Of a stretch of DNA of 57,769 nucleotides, positions 16,438-24,440 are shown in pieces. This DNA is from Pedosphaera parvula Ellin514. GTDB lineage: Bacteria; Verrucomicrobiota; Verrucomicrobiia; Limisphaerales; Pedosphaeraceae. The notes under the pieces were generated by a model. That model was not told the origin of the DNA, made no database searches, and was given only the letters and a program-made list of their open reading frames with translations. A program made the position numbers and the translations under genes. The stretch spans positions 1 to 57,769 of the forward strand of contig NZ_ABOX02000049.1 in the NCBI RefSeq assembly GCF_000172555.1, in the 5' to 3' direction. Within the stretch, counting starts at the first letter, position 1; the number at the start of each line of letters is the position of its first letter.

Positions 16438-17340
16438 ATGTGCGTCTTAACAAAAATGCAAAGTAATTTCATGCCCTCACAGTCCACGACTCCGTCAGCC
16501 CATTCTTTCGAGGCTGGGAAATCCCGGACTGCCCGAGGCTTTACCCTGATCGAATTGCTGGTGGTCATTGCCATCATCGCTATTTTGGCAGGGCTGCTCC
16601 TGCCGGCATTGAGCAAAGCCAAATTGAAAGCGGAGCGCATTTCCTGCGTCAATAATCAGAAGCAATTGACGGTCGCCTGGATCATGTATGCGGATGACTC
16701 TGACGGTAAGCTTGCGCCTAACGCCGCCACCAGTGCCGCTGGTCAGCCCAGTTGGGTTGCCGGCAAATTAAGTTGGGATGCTCCACCTGTTCCCGCCAAC
16801 CCGGATAATTACAACACAGCAAACCTCACCGATTCCCTGCTTGGGCCCTATTGCGGCCGCGCCATAGGCATCTACAAATGTCCAGGAGATAAGGTGTCCG
16901 CTGCGAAAGGCGTCCGCGTTCGAAGCATTTCAATGAACGGCCAAATGGGTGGTGTCGTGGTGGGAGCGAGCCAGCAGGATGTCATCAATCAATATGGGGG
17001 AAACAACAATTACGCGCTCTTTCTCAAACAATCACAAATCATCAATCCCAGCCCGGCGATGGCCTGGGTGTTCATTGATGAACATGGGGATTCCTTGAAC
17101 GACGGTTTTTTTCGGGTGAACATGAGCTCAACCACAGTCTGGTCCGACTTGCCCGCAAGTTATCATGGCGGAAGCGGGGCGCTCTCATTTGCCGATGGCC
17201 ATGCTGAAATCAAAAAGTGGACAGACGCCAGTATCCGGGATCGTCCTGTGACCAAGGTCCAGTATGTTTCCGGGAGTGCAACTGCGAGTCCAAATACCGA
17301 TTTATTGTGGCTCCAGGCACGGACGAGCAGCCTGCCATAA
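16438..17340 (+). CDS. prepilin-like secreted protein with H-X9-DG motif
   Basis: The 300-residue product has a type IV pilin-like N-terminus, [18 protein letters not shown], about 33 residues in, with the cleavage Gly before Phe and the conserved Glu at +5. The body has [20 protein letters not shown] and MYADD, followed by the H-X9-DG motif in [14 protein letters not shown] near residue 245. This is the large pseudopilin-like family abundant in Planctomycetes and Verrucomicrobia. ATG 16438 is the annotated start, but ATG at 16456 or 16471 would also leave the leader intact. It ends 31 bp before the amylase gene, so they likely form one transcript. Its role in glucan handling is unproven. Confidence 0.85.
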   Translation: MCVLTKMQSNFMPSQSTTPSAHSFEAGKSRTARGFTLIELLVVIAIIAILAGLLLPALSKAKLKAERISCVNNQKQLTVAWIMYADDSDGKLAPNAATSAAGQPSWVAGKLSWDAPPVPANPDNYNTANLTDSLLGPYCGRAIGIYKCPGDKVSAAKGVRVRSISMNGQMGGVVVGASQQDVINQYGGNNNYALFLKQSQIINPSPAMAWVFIDEHGDSLNDGFFRVNMSSTTVWSDLPASYHGGSGALSFADGHAEIKKWTDASIRDRPVTKVQYVSGSATASPNTDLLWLQARTSSLP

Positions 17341-17371
17341 CAATCAAATCCAACCTGAGCGCGGATTCTTC

Positions 17372-19585
17372 ATGCCATTTTCAAAATACGCCTCCGGCTT
17401 GACGCGCCTTTGCCTGTTCACCTGCTCAACCGCCGCGTTTTGCCTTTTAATAACAGACTCGAATGCCCAGACCGTTTCGAATGGCTTCTGGCAGGCACAG
17501 AACATTTATCAAATCGTCACTGACCGCTTTTTTGATGGCGATGCCAGCAACAATAACGCCGAAGGGAATTACAACCCTGGTAGCAGCAGTGGTTCGACTG
17601 TTCACGGCGGTGATTTTAAAGGCATCGAACAAAAACTGGACTATATCAAAGCGCTGGGCGCAACGGCGATTTGGATTTCTCCGATTGTCCAAAATGCGAG
17701 CGGGCAGTTCCATGGTTACGCGGGCAGCGACTTTTACCGGGTGGCTCCGCACTGGGGAACGCTGGCGGATTTGCAGCATATGATCCAGGCCGCGCATGCG
17801 CGTGGAATTCTCGTCATTAATGACATCGTCGTGAATCACGGTGGCGATTTGATTTACAGCACTGATGCGGGATACTCCACCTATAAAGCTCCGCCGGATG
17901 GTTACAACCTGCGTTACCGCAATGGCTCGAAGCAGTTTGCGGCGCCGTTTAATACAAACGCGCTTAATCCGAGTCTGACTAATCTATTTCATAACAATGG
18001 CGGCATTCCAAATTACAACAACCCGGAGCCGGTCGAACTTGGTGAGTTGAGTGGCCTGGATGATTTTCGTACTGAGTCACCTTATGTCCGATCGAACATG
18101 GCGGCGATTTACAACTATTGGATCGGGACGGTCGGGTTCGACGGGTTCCGCATTGATACGGTGAAACATGTGGAGATGGGTTTCTGGCAGGAGTGGGCTC
18201 CAGTGGTGCATGCCTATGCCGCGGCAAATGGAAAGCCAAATTTTTTTATGTTCGGCGAGTGTTATGACGGTTCGGATTCCAAATGCGGTTCGTACACCGG
18301 CACGCAGGGTGGGGGTCCATTCAAATTGGATTCGGTCCTGGATTACCCGCTTTATTTCAAAATAAACAGCGTCTTCGCTTCAGCCAGCGGCAACACCAAA
18401 CAACTGGAGGACCGATACAATGCGATTGCCGCCAACTACGATCCCGCTGCACAGACGCGACTGGTTACCTTTCTCGACAACCACGATCAACCACGTTTCC
18501 TGAGCATTTCAGGGGCGACAACCGCCCGCCTGGATTTGGCGTTGCTTTTCCTCTATACCAGCCGCGGTATTCCCTGCCTTTATTATGGTACTGAGCAGGC
18601 TTTTAATGGCACTACTGATCCAAACGACCGGGAAGACATGTTCGATGGCCAGTTCGAACAAGGCCCGTCACTCGGTGACAACTTCAACATGACGCATCCG
18701 CAGTTTCAGACCGTGGCCAGGATGAACAATTTCAGGCGTCTCTACGCTCCCCTGCAAATCGGCACGCACGTCAACAAATGGTATACTCCATCCGGGCCGG
18801 GGCTGTTTGCCTACGCGCGGCGGCTTGGGACGCAGGAGGTGTTTGTGGTTTTTAACACTGCCAGTTCGGCGCAGACGTTGACCAATCGTTCCACGATCTT
18901 CGCTCCGGGAACACACATCGTGAACCTGCTGGATCCGACGGAAGTTTTGACCGTTACAGCAACTCCGGAAACGCCGCCGATTACGGTGCAAGGCATGACG
19001 GGCAAAATCTTCGTGGCCGAATCCGACTGGCGTCCCCTCGATCCGGTCGTCGTCGGCAATTCGCCTGCGCATGATGCAACCAACTCGCCAACCACCGCAC
19101 CGATCATCCTTAAGTTTAGCAAGCCAATGGATACCAACAGCGTCCAGGCCTCCTTTCGCACGACGCCGCCTATCAGCGGGACGTTCACCTGGGCGGCAGC
19201 GCGAGATACCATGACCTTTACTCCGGAAGGGGCGGGGTTCCCGGTTCTGACCACGATTACTGCGCGCGTCACAAACGCTGTGGACACAATTTCGGGCAAT
19301 ACAATGTTTTCGCCGTACGAACTTAAGTTCAAAACCGGTCCGATGGTTTCGCTCCCGGCTTTTAAGATCACAAATGTCTCTGTGGTGAATAGTTCCAATG
19401 TCCAGATTAGCTGTTCTTCCGAAGTCAATCGGACGTACCAACTCCAACGTCGCGATACTCTGGACGCAGCTTCTTTGTGGCAGGACTTTGGGACGGCAGT
19501 CAGTGGAACTGGCGGGGTGATAGTTTTGACAGTCTCCGAGGACGAGATGGGGGAAACCCAGTTTTACCGCGTCGCTCAGCGTTGA
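17372..19585 (+). CDS. secreted GH13 alpha-amylase family enzyme
   Basis: The 737-residue enzyme starts at ATG 17372, followed by a signal peptide ending near SNAQ. A longer frame from 17264 overlaps the previous gene and is rejected. GH13 regions are present in order: DIVVNH, GFRIDTVKH (nucleophile Asp), FGECYD (acid/base Glu) and FLDNHD. A C-terminal beta domain, an Ig/Big_5-like domain (SPAHDATNSPTTAPIILKFS) and a final module (TYQLQRRDTLDAASLW...FYRVAQ) follow. It should cleave alpha-1,4 glucans in the periplasm or outside the cell. It is probably co-transcribed with the prepilin-like gene from the operator A promoter. Confidence 0.92.
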   Translation: MPFSKYASGLTRLCLFTCSTAAFCLLITDSNAQTVSNGFWQAQNIYQIVTDRFFDGDASNNNAEGNYNPGSSSGSTVHGGDFKGIEQKLDYIKALGATAIWISPIVQNASGQFHGYAGSDFYRVAPHWGTLADLQHMIQAAHARGILVINDIVVNHGGDLIYSTDAGYSTYKAPPDGYNLRYRNGSKQFAAPFNTNALNPSLTNLFHNNGGIPNYNNPEPVELGELSGLDDFRTESPYVRSNMAAIYNYWIGTVGFDGFRIDTVKHVEMGFWQEWAPVVHAYAAANGKPNFFMFGECYDGSDSKCGSYTGTQGGGPFKLDSVLDYPLYFKINSVFASASGNTKQLEDRYNAIAANYDPAAQTRLVTFLDNHDQPRFLSISGATTARLDLALLFLYTSRGIPCLYYGTEQAFNGTTDPNDREDMFDGQFEQGPSLGDNFNMTHPQFQTVARMNNFRRLYAPLQIGTHVNKWYTPSGPGLFAYARRLGTQEVFVVFNTASSAQTLTNRSTIFAPGTHIVNLLDPTEVLTVTATPETPPITVQGMTGKIFVAESDWRPLDPVVVGNSPAHDATNSPTTAPIILKFSKPMDTNSVQASFRTTPPISGTFTWAAARDTMTFTPEGAGFPVLTTITARVTNAVDTISGNTMFSPYELKFKTGPMVSLPAFKITNVSVVNSSNVQISCSSEVNRTYQLQRRDTLDAASLWQDFGTAVSGTGGVIVLTVSEDEMGETQFYRVAQR

Positions 19586-19603
19586 GCGTGGGATGTCGTC
19601 TGC

Positions 19604-20227
19604 TCAGCCGTTCAGGAATTTCACCACTGCTTCGGTTCGGGAATGAACATGCAACTTCTCGTAGACGGTTCGAACATAGTAGCGAACCGTATCCGTGCTG
19701 ATGCCCATTTTCTCCGCGATCTCCTTGTACACATAACCTTTGCTAAGGAGTTGAAGGAACTCGCGTTCACCGGGGCTAAGCTGGCTTACAGGGGACACAT
19801 CCTGGGGCTTTGAAAAAAACTGAACCAGTCGGCGAGCCAATTGCGGGGACATGGGCGAACCGCCCGCATGAACATCACGAACTGCTTCCAGTAACTTGGA
19901 CGAACTGGTGCGTTTGAGCAGGTAACCGCTCGCTCCGGCTTTGAGCGAATTGAACAACGAATCGCTGTCCTCATACACGGTGAGCATCAAAACTTGCACC
20001 GCCGGAATGATCGCTTTCAACCTGCGGACACATTCGATCCCCCCCATGCCTGGCATATTAATATCCATCAGGACCACGTCGGGTGGCTGACGGGGGATTT
20101 CCTCCATTGCGATTTCGCCATTGGAGTACTCGCCCAGCAATTGAAGCGACCCAGTCCGGCGGATCAGGGTCGCGAGACTCGTCCGCATGTCTTTGTCATC
20201 ATCCACAATCGCCACTTTGATCTGCAT
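19604..20227 (-). CDS. NarL/FixJ-type response regulator with LuxR HTH
   Basis: The 207-residue regulator has a receiver domain with the acidic pocket DDD (9-11), the phosphoacceptor D55 in LMDINMPG, T in MLTVYED and K in YLLKRTS. A LuxR-type HTH follows (LSPGEREFLQLLSKGYVYKEIAEKMG...VRYYVRTVYEKL). It should bind DNA as a dimer when phosphorylated. It lies downstream of the propeller sensor kinase on the same strand. Operator B sits 46 bp upstream of its start, so autoregulation is likely. It is the best candidate to recognise the CTGCA-N6-TGCAG sites. Confidence 0.93.
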   Translation of the reverse strand: MQIKVAIVDDDKDMRTSLATLIRRTGSLQLLGEYSNGEIAMEEIPRQPPDVVLMDINMPGMGGIECVRRLKAIIPAVQVLMLTVYEDSDSLFNSLKAGASGYLLKRTSSSKLLEAVRDVHAGGSPMSPQLARRLVQFFSKPQDVSPVSQLSPGEREFLQLLSKGYVYKEIAEKMGISTDTVRYYVRTVYEKLHVHSRTEAVVKFLNG

Positions 20228-20272
20228 AACTTGAATACTGCATTCCTATTTGACAGGATTTGCCGCGCGGAA

Positions 20273-20292
20273 GCAACTGCATGAATGTGCAG
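20273..20292. promoter_or_regulatory. operator B: copy upstream of the response regulator
   Basis: GCAACTGCATGAATGTGCAG is the exact reverse complement of operator A. It lies 46 bp upstream of the response-regulator start and 50 bp upstream of a GTG that could start a small lipoprotein on the plus strand. Extra CTGCAT half-sites are at 20222-20227 and 20238-20243. In the regulator direction the element ends in TTGC, which begins a weak -35 (TTGCTT) with TCAAAT 17 bp on. Confidence 0.75.
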
Positions 20293-20341
20293 CTACAATC
20301 ACGTTGACGGAATCCAGAACTACCCGCCACCTTTGTTAAAA

Positions 20342-20497
20342 GTGAAAACTTCCTTGATCCTTTTTTTGTCACTTCCGTTTCTGGCAGGCTGCTCCTCGAT
20401 GCAGTATTCCAAATCCCCAGGCAGCCAGATGTGGCTTACAAGGATGCCATGGCTGACAGCAGGTATGCCACTGTCAATTACTTGCTCTCAAAATTGA
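20342..20497 (+). pseudogene. small lipoprotein remnant, probably frameshifted
   Basis: From GTG 20342 the frame reads VKTSLILFLSLPFLAGCSS, a typical lipoprotein signal with lipobox FLAGC. It then runs into an unconvincing tail and stops at 20497, 20 nt inside the 3' end of the convergent kinase gene. A neighbouring frame from about 20426 gives a more protein-like PDVAYKDAMADSRYATVNYLL, suggesting a frameshift. I do not recognise the family. It could still be a very short real lipoprotein controlled by operator B. Confidence 0.35.
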
Positions 20498-23400
20498 CCA
20501 ACAATCTGACAGTTGTTCCTTTGCCAATCGCGGTCTCCATTACCAGTTTGCCCCCAACTGACTCAGCTCGTCGGCTCATATTACCGAGGCCATTTCCTTC
20601 GCGGACGCCTTGGGAGTTGATCGGGTTAAAACCACACCCGTCGTCCCGGATCAGGATTTCAAGCGAGTTCACCGTCGCCTTGACCTGCACGCAAACCTCC
20701 GTGGCTGCGGCGTGCTTCAGTGCATTCGTGAGTGCTTCTTTCGCGATGAGAAAAATGTTATGGCGCATTTCAGGTGGTAACGAACGAGCGGGCAGGGTGT
20801 CTGGCAAATGCAGCCGGCAGCGGACGCTGTCGTCATTAAACAATTCACCGGCAAAATGGGCAATGTAGTCAACGAGGCTTTGTAATGAATCACTGCCCGG
20901 TCGCACGGCCCATACAATCTCATCCAGCGCCCGGAGCGTTTGTCCGGCAAGTTCTGAGATTTTGTTCACGTGAGTTCCCGTTTGTGAAATGCTGCTTTGT
21001 TCCACCTTGGCCATATCGCTCAAAAGAGAAATCCGGGACAACGAAGCGCCGAGGTCGTCGTGCAAGTCCTGGGCGATACGCGCCCGCTCCCGCTCCAGCG
21101 CCTGTGCCCTCTCCAGATGTTTGAGCTGGCTTTGCACCTTGCTCTTTTCGACGAAACGAATAGTGCCACCGACGGAAACTAAAAGTCCAAGAGCCACCGA
21201 CCCGAGAAACCACCATGTTTGCCAGAAGTAGGGCAACACCGTAAGAGTCAAACTTGCACCGGTTTCGTTCCAGACGCCTTCACCGTCACAGGCAATTACC
21301 TGGAACTGGCGTTTGCCCGGTGGAACGTAACTGTAAAAGGCGGAGCGGAGACTGCCGGCATCCACCCAATCAGAATCCAATCCCTCCATCCGGTAACGAA
21401 AACGCACGCGTTCCGGTGAGGTAAAATTTAATCCCGTGTAACGCAGCTCGATTCGATGTTTGCCGGGAGGGATTTGCAATGTCCGTGTGACCACCTTGCC
21501 GGTGTCGGACTTCCCGCCCTGTGCTTCGGACGCGGGGTTGGTGGTGGGGAGCGACGAGATCAACGCGCCATCCAACATCACTTGCTCAAGGATTACTGAT
21601 GGCCCGCGTGCTGGCGGATTCTTGAGTCGTGGATCGATTACCACCAAACCTTTTAGGGTGGAGAACCAAAGCAATCCATTTTTGGTTTTCAGTCCTGCCG
21701 GAAAAAAACCGCCCGTGCATTCCTCAGATAACATGCCTTCCGCCCGGCCAAAGATTCGCGGATAGAGCGTAGTGGCTTTCCCGATCACCAATTCCTGCAA
21801 CTCGGCTTTGGACACGGAAGCGATCCCTCGATTGCTTCCCAGCCAGAGGTGTTCGGCATCGTCTTCAAGAATCTGGGAAATAGTATCGTCGGGCAGACCT
21901 TCGCGCGTCGTGAATACGGTGATACGGCCCTGCTGCCATCGCGCCAACCCTCCACCAGCCGTGCCGATCCAAAGCACACCCTGGGCATCTTGATGAAGCG
22001 TGCGAATAGAATCGCTTAACAGACCATTCGTTTTGCCCAATTGAAAATGCGTCTGATTCTGATACCGGTGCAGCCCGGCACCCTCCGTTCCGATCCACAT
22101 GGAACCATCGGCGCCTGGTAGAATCGCCGTGATGGGACGCGTTTGCCAGAAGTTGGTCACGGCCACGCGCCTGCCGCCTTGAAGTCGCCATACTTTTCCT
22201 TCAGGTGTGCCGGCCCAAACTGCGCTTTCATGGTCTTCCGCAAGCGAAATCGCAATCAGTTCCGATAGTTCGGCCGGTTGCGCATCTATTGAATCCGCTT
22301 TGGCATCGGTGACACGCAGCAGTCCCTTATTGCTCGCCACCCAGGCGCCACCGTCATGCGTGGCCAGCACAGCATTGACTTGAGCCTCGTTTTGCGAGAA
22401 ACCCGGCAGCAACAACCGACTAAAGTTTCTGGCCTGCCAGCGATAGAGTCCGTCGTTTGCTTTGCCCGCCCAAATTTCCCCCGGCGCAATCTCGGCCAGT
22501 CCTTGCACGGGACCGTAGCCCAATCCTTCCGCTGGTCCCAGAAAGGAAACACTCTTGGGACGTAACTGAGTCAAACCCGCGCTCGTCCCAACCCATAGAT
22601 TTCCTTCGTGATCCACGCACAAGGACTCGACGAAATTATCCAACATCCCGCTCCTGGCGCTGATCGCAAGCAGTTTGCCGTCCTTGAATTGGAACAATCC
22701 CTCGCTCACCGAGCCCGCCCAAACTGTTCCATCCGGCGATTCTGCCAGCGTGTTGACGAATGGTTTGTCCAGATGTCGTGGAACGCGGTAGTGCGTCCAC
22801 TGGCTGCCCGCCCGGCACAAAACAAAATCATCGCCTGCGCCCACCCAGAGTCGTTCGCTCTGGTCCACGAGCACGCAATGAGGGTCGCGCAGGAGCTTTT
22901 CCACCGAGCCGTCTGTCAATGGATTCAACCTGCCATCTTGGAACTGAAAAACTCCCGCGCCTGTTGCGGTCACCCAGAGTGTTCCATTTTTGTCTTTGAA
23001 CAACCCGGTAATGGGCTTGTCCCGGACAGCTTCATTAGTGAACGAAGTCCAACAACCGTTCAGCAACGAACCCAATCCCGCTGTGGTGCCGATCCAAAGC
23101 CGTCCTTCGTTGTCCTCCGCGAGCGCGGTGATCGAGTTCGCGGGCAATCCATCCCGCGTTGTGAAAGTGACGAACTTCCCGTCCTGCCGGCGCGCCAACC
23201 CGTCATTAACGCTTCCGATCCATAGCGCACCGCGAGCATCCTCGAACATGCAGCTAACCGGTCCGCACCGTAATCCCTCGCGCTCTCCAAACGAAACGAA
23301 GCGGACGCCATCGAACCGGGTCACGCCGTTATCGGTGCCAATAAATAGGTATCCCTCGCGTGTTTGCGTCAGGGCGCGAACTGAATTTTGCGACAGTCCC

Positions 23401-24299
23401 TGTTCCCGCTGCCACGACCGAAAGCTGAACGGCAACGATCCTCGTGCCGCGACCGGTGAAGATTTGCCCGGTTCGATGCCGCTGGAAGCTGTGAAATCGT
23501 TGAACGAAGTCGCGATCGCCATGTCGCTAAAAGTCCAACCACCGCCTCCGCCGCCATGCCGAAGATGGATTTCATTGAAAGAACAATTCGCCTTGAATCT
23601 CGTCGTCAACGATTCCGGTTGGCTGGTTTCAGTCGCCCCTGCGTTCAAATCCGGGCTCAACCAGACGGTCACAAGATCATCTTCTCCAGCGATGTATTGG
23701 ACTTTGAAAACGATAGTCCGCTCGATTCCAGCGCGCGGCTGTTCGTACTGTTTAAAGACTCCCACGGCAGTCGACTCCGGATGCGAGGAATGCAAGTCGA
23801 GATCGCCGGATACTTTATTCGACTCCCCGGTTTCGGAAGTATGAAAGGCACTGTATGCCCAGGCTTTCATGGCGTTGCCCACCGCCAGTCCACGCGTTTT
23901 ACCCTCAAACAATTCAAACCCGGCGAAATATTCCTCCGTGCTGGCATCGGACAGCGGGTCCACATGGAACTTAAAGTAGAGCGTGTCCGTGGATGTATCG
24001 TCCCGCTTTACCGCTCCACCAAGAATGTCCTGGCCATCGCCAGTTTCGTGAGCGAGGGTCGATCCCAGGTCATTCCAAAGGGTTCCTGCCTGCGAGGAAC
24101 AACAAAGCAATGAGAGTATGAAACTGACCAGCAAAACGTGGAGGGGGCAATTTGGCCCTTTTCCGGCGATGCCAATAATCGCGCCAGCACGGGTTTGGAC
24201 CACGTTGAGCGTGCTGGTCACGCCCCGTTTTACCGCCCTTGGAGAACCCAATATTTTAACAGAATAGAACACGTTAAACTCACGCTGCACGTCTGCCAT
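20478..24299 (-). CDS. propeller-type sensor histidine kinase (reg_prop, Y_Y_Y, HisKA_3)
   Basis: This is a very large membrane sensor (about 1270 residues from ATG 24299; the open frame extends to 24428). It has an N-terminal hydrophobic segment (LHVLLVSFILSLLCCSS) and a LamG-like beta region ending in WTFSDMAIATSF. A long series of propeller repeats follows (GYLFIGTDNGVTRFDG, ALWIGSVNDGL, RLWIGTTAGLG, VLWIGTAGGGLARW). Then come a Y_Y_Y domain (RYTGLNFTSPERVRFRYRMEG), one TM helix (WWFLGSVALGLLVSVGG), the HisKA_3 H-box IAQDLHDDLGASLS, and an ATPase domain with KEALTNALKHA, DDGCGF and GNGLGNM. This layout senses extracellular glycans in Bacteroidetes-like systems. The 24299 start is preferred because the longer form would run across operator C. 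The exact start is uncertain. Its partner is the LuxR-type regulator downstream. Confidence 0.88.
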   Translation of the reverse strand: MADVQREFNVFYSVKILGSPRAVKRGVTSTLNVVQTRAGAIIGIAGKGPNCPLHVLLVSFILSLLCCSSQAGTLWNDLGSTLAHETGDGQDILGGAVKRDDTSTDTLYFKFHVDPLSDASTEEYFAGFELFEGKTRGLAVGNAMKAWAYSAFHTSETGESNKVSGDLDLHSSHPESTAVGVFKQYEQPRAGIERTIVFKVQYIAGEDDLVTVWLSPDLNAGATETSQPESLTTRFKANCSFNEIHLRHGGGGGGWTFSDMAIATSFNDFTASSGIEPGKSSPVAARGSLPFSFRSWQREQGLSQNSVRALTQTREGYLFIGTDNGVTRFDGVRFVSFGEREGLRCGPVSCMFEDARGALWIGSVNDGLARRQDGKFVTFTTRDGLPANSITALAEDNEGRLWIGTTAGLGSLLNGCWTSFTNEAVRDKPITGLFKDKNGTLWVTATGAGVFQFQDGRLNPLTDGSVEKLLRDPHCVLVDQSERLWVGAGDDFVLCRAGSQWTHYRVPRHLDKPFVNTLAESPDGTVWAGSVSEGLFQFKDGKLLAISARSGMLDNFVESLCVDHEGNLWVGTSAGLTQLRPKSVSFLGPAEGLGYGPVQGLAEIAPGEIWAGKANDGLYRWQARNFSRLLLPGFSQNEAQVNAVLATHDGGAWVASNKGLLRVTDAKADSIDAQPAELSELIAISLAEDHESAVWAGTPEGKVWRLQGGRRVAVTNFWQTRPITAILPGADGSMWIGTEGAGLHRYQNQTHFQLGKTNGLLSDSIRTLHQDAQGVLWIGTAGGGLARWQQGRITVFTTREGLPDDTISQILEDDAEHLWLGSNRGIASVSKAELQELVIGKATTLYPRIFGRAEGMLSEECTGGFFPAGLKTKNGLLWFSTLKGLVVIDPRLKNPPARGPSVILEQVMLDGALISSLPTTNPASEAQGGKSDTGKVVTRTLQIPPGKHRIELRYTGLNFTSPERVRFRYRMEGLDSDWVDAGSLRSAFYSYVPPGKRQFQVIACDGEGVWNETGASLTLTVLPYFWQTWWFLGSVALGLLVSVGGTIRFVEKSKVQSQLKHLERAQALERERARIAQDLHDDLGASLSRISLLSDMAKVEQSSISQTGTHVNKISELAGQTLRALDEIVWAVRPGSDSLQSLVDYIAHFAGELFNDDSVRCRLHLPDTLPARSLPPEMRHNIFLIAKEALTNALKHAAATEVCVQVKATVNSLEILIRDDGCGFNPINSQGVREGNGLGNMSRRAESVGGKLVMETAIGKGTTVRLLVNFESK

Positions 24300-24395
24300 G
24301 TTGCGGGCCGTTCTCCGCCAAATGCCGGCGGATGCTGGTTCAAGCATTCTCTCAGGTGATTCCGGAATGTTAATGGCTGCACGACGCCGGGAATA

Positions 24396-24415
24396 CTGCA
24401 CAAACATGCAGTAGC
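24396..24415. promoter_or_regulatory. operator C: copy between sensor kinase and second GH13 gene
   Basis: CTGCACAAACATGCAGTAGC shares 17 of 20 positions with operators A and B and keeps the CTGCA-N6-TGCAG palindrome intact. It lies 25 bp upstream of the GH13 frame start and 96 bp upstream of the preferred kinase start. TTGACA (24420-24425) follows directly. Confidence 0.7.
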
Positions 24416-24440
24416 CAGATTGACACACTAAATCGTAATC

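Noticed and set aside
17264-17371. 36-codon N-terminal extension of the amylase
   Set aside because: It overlaps the prepilin-like gene and would precede a clear signal peptide starting at 17372.
18668-19447. 259-codon minus-strand open frame over the amylase 3' half
   Set aside because: Basic, Arg/His-rich shadow typical of antisense frames in GC-balanced coding DNA. No motif.
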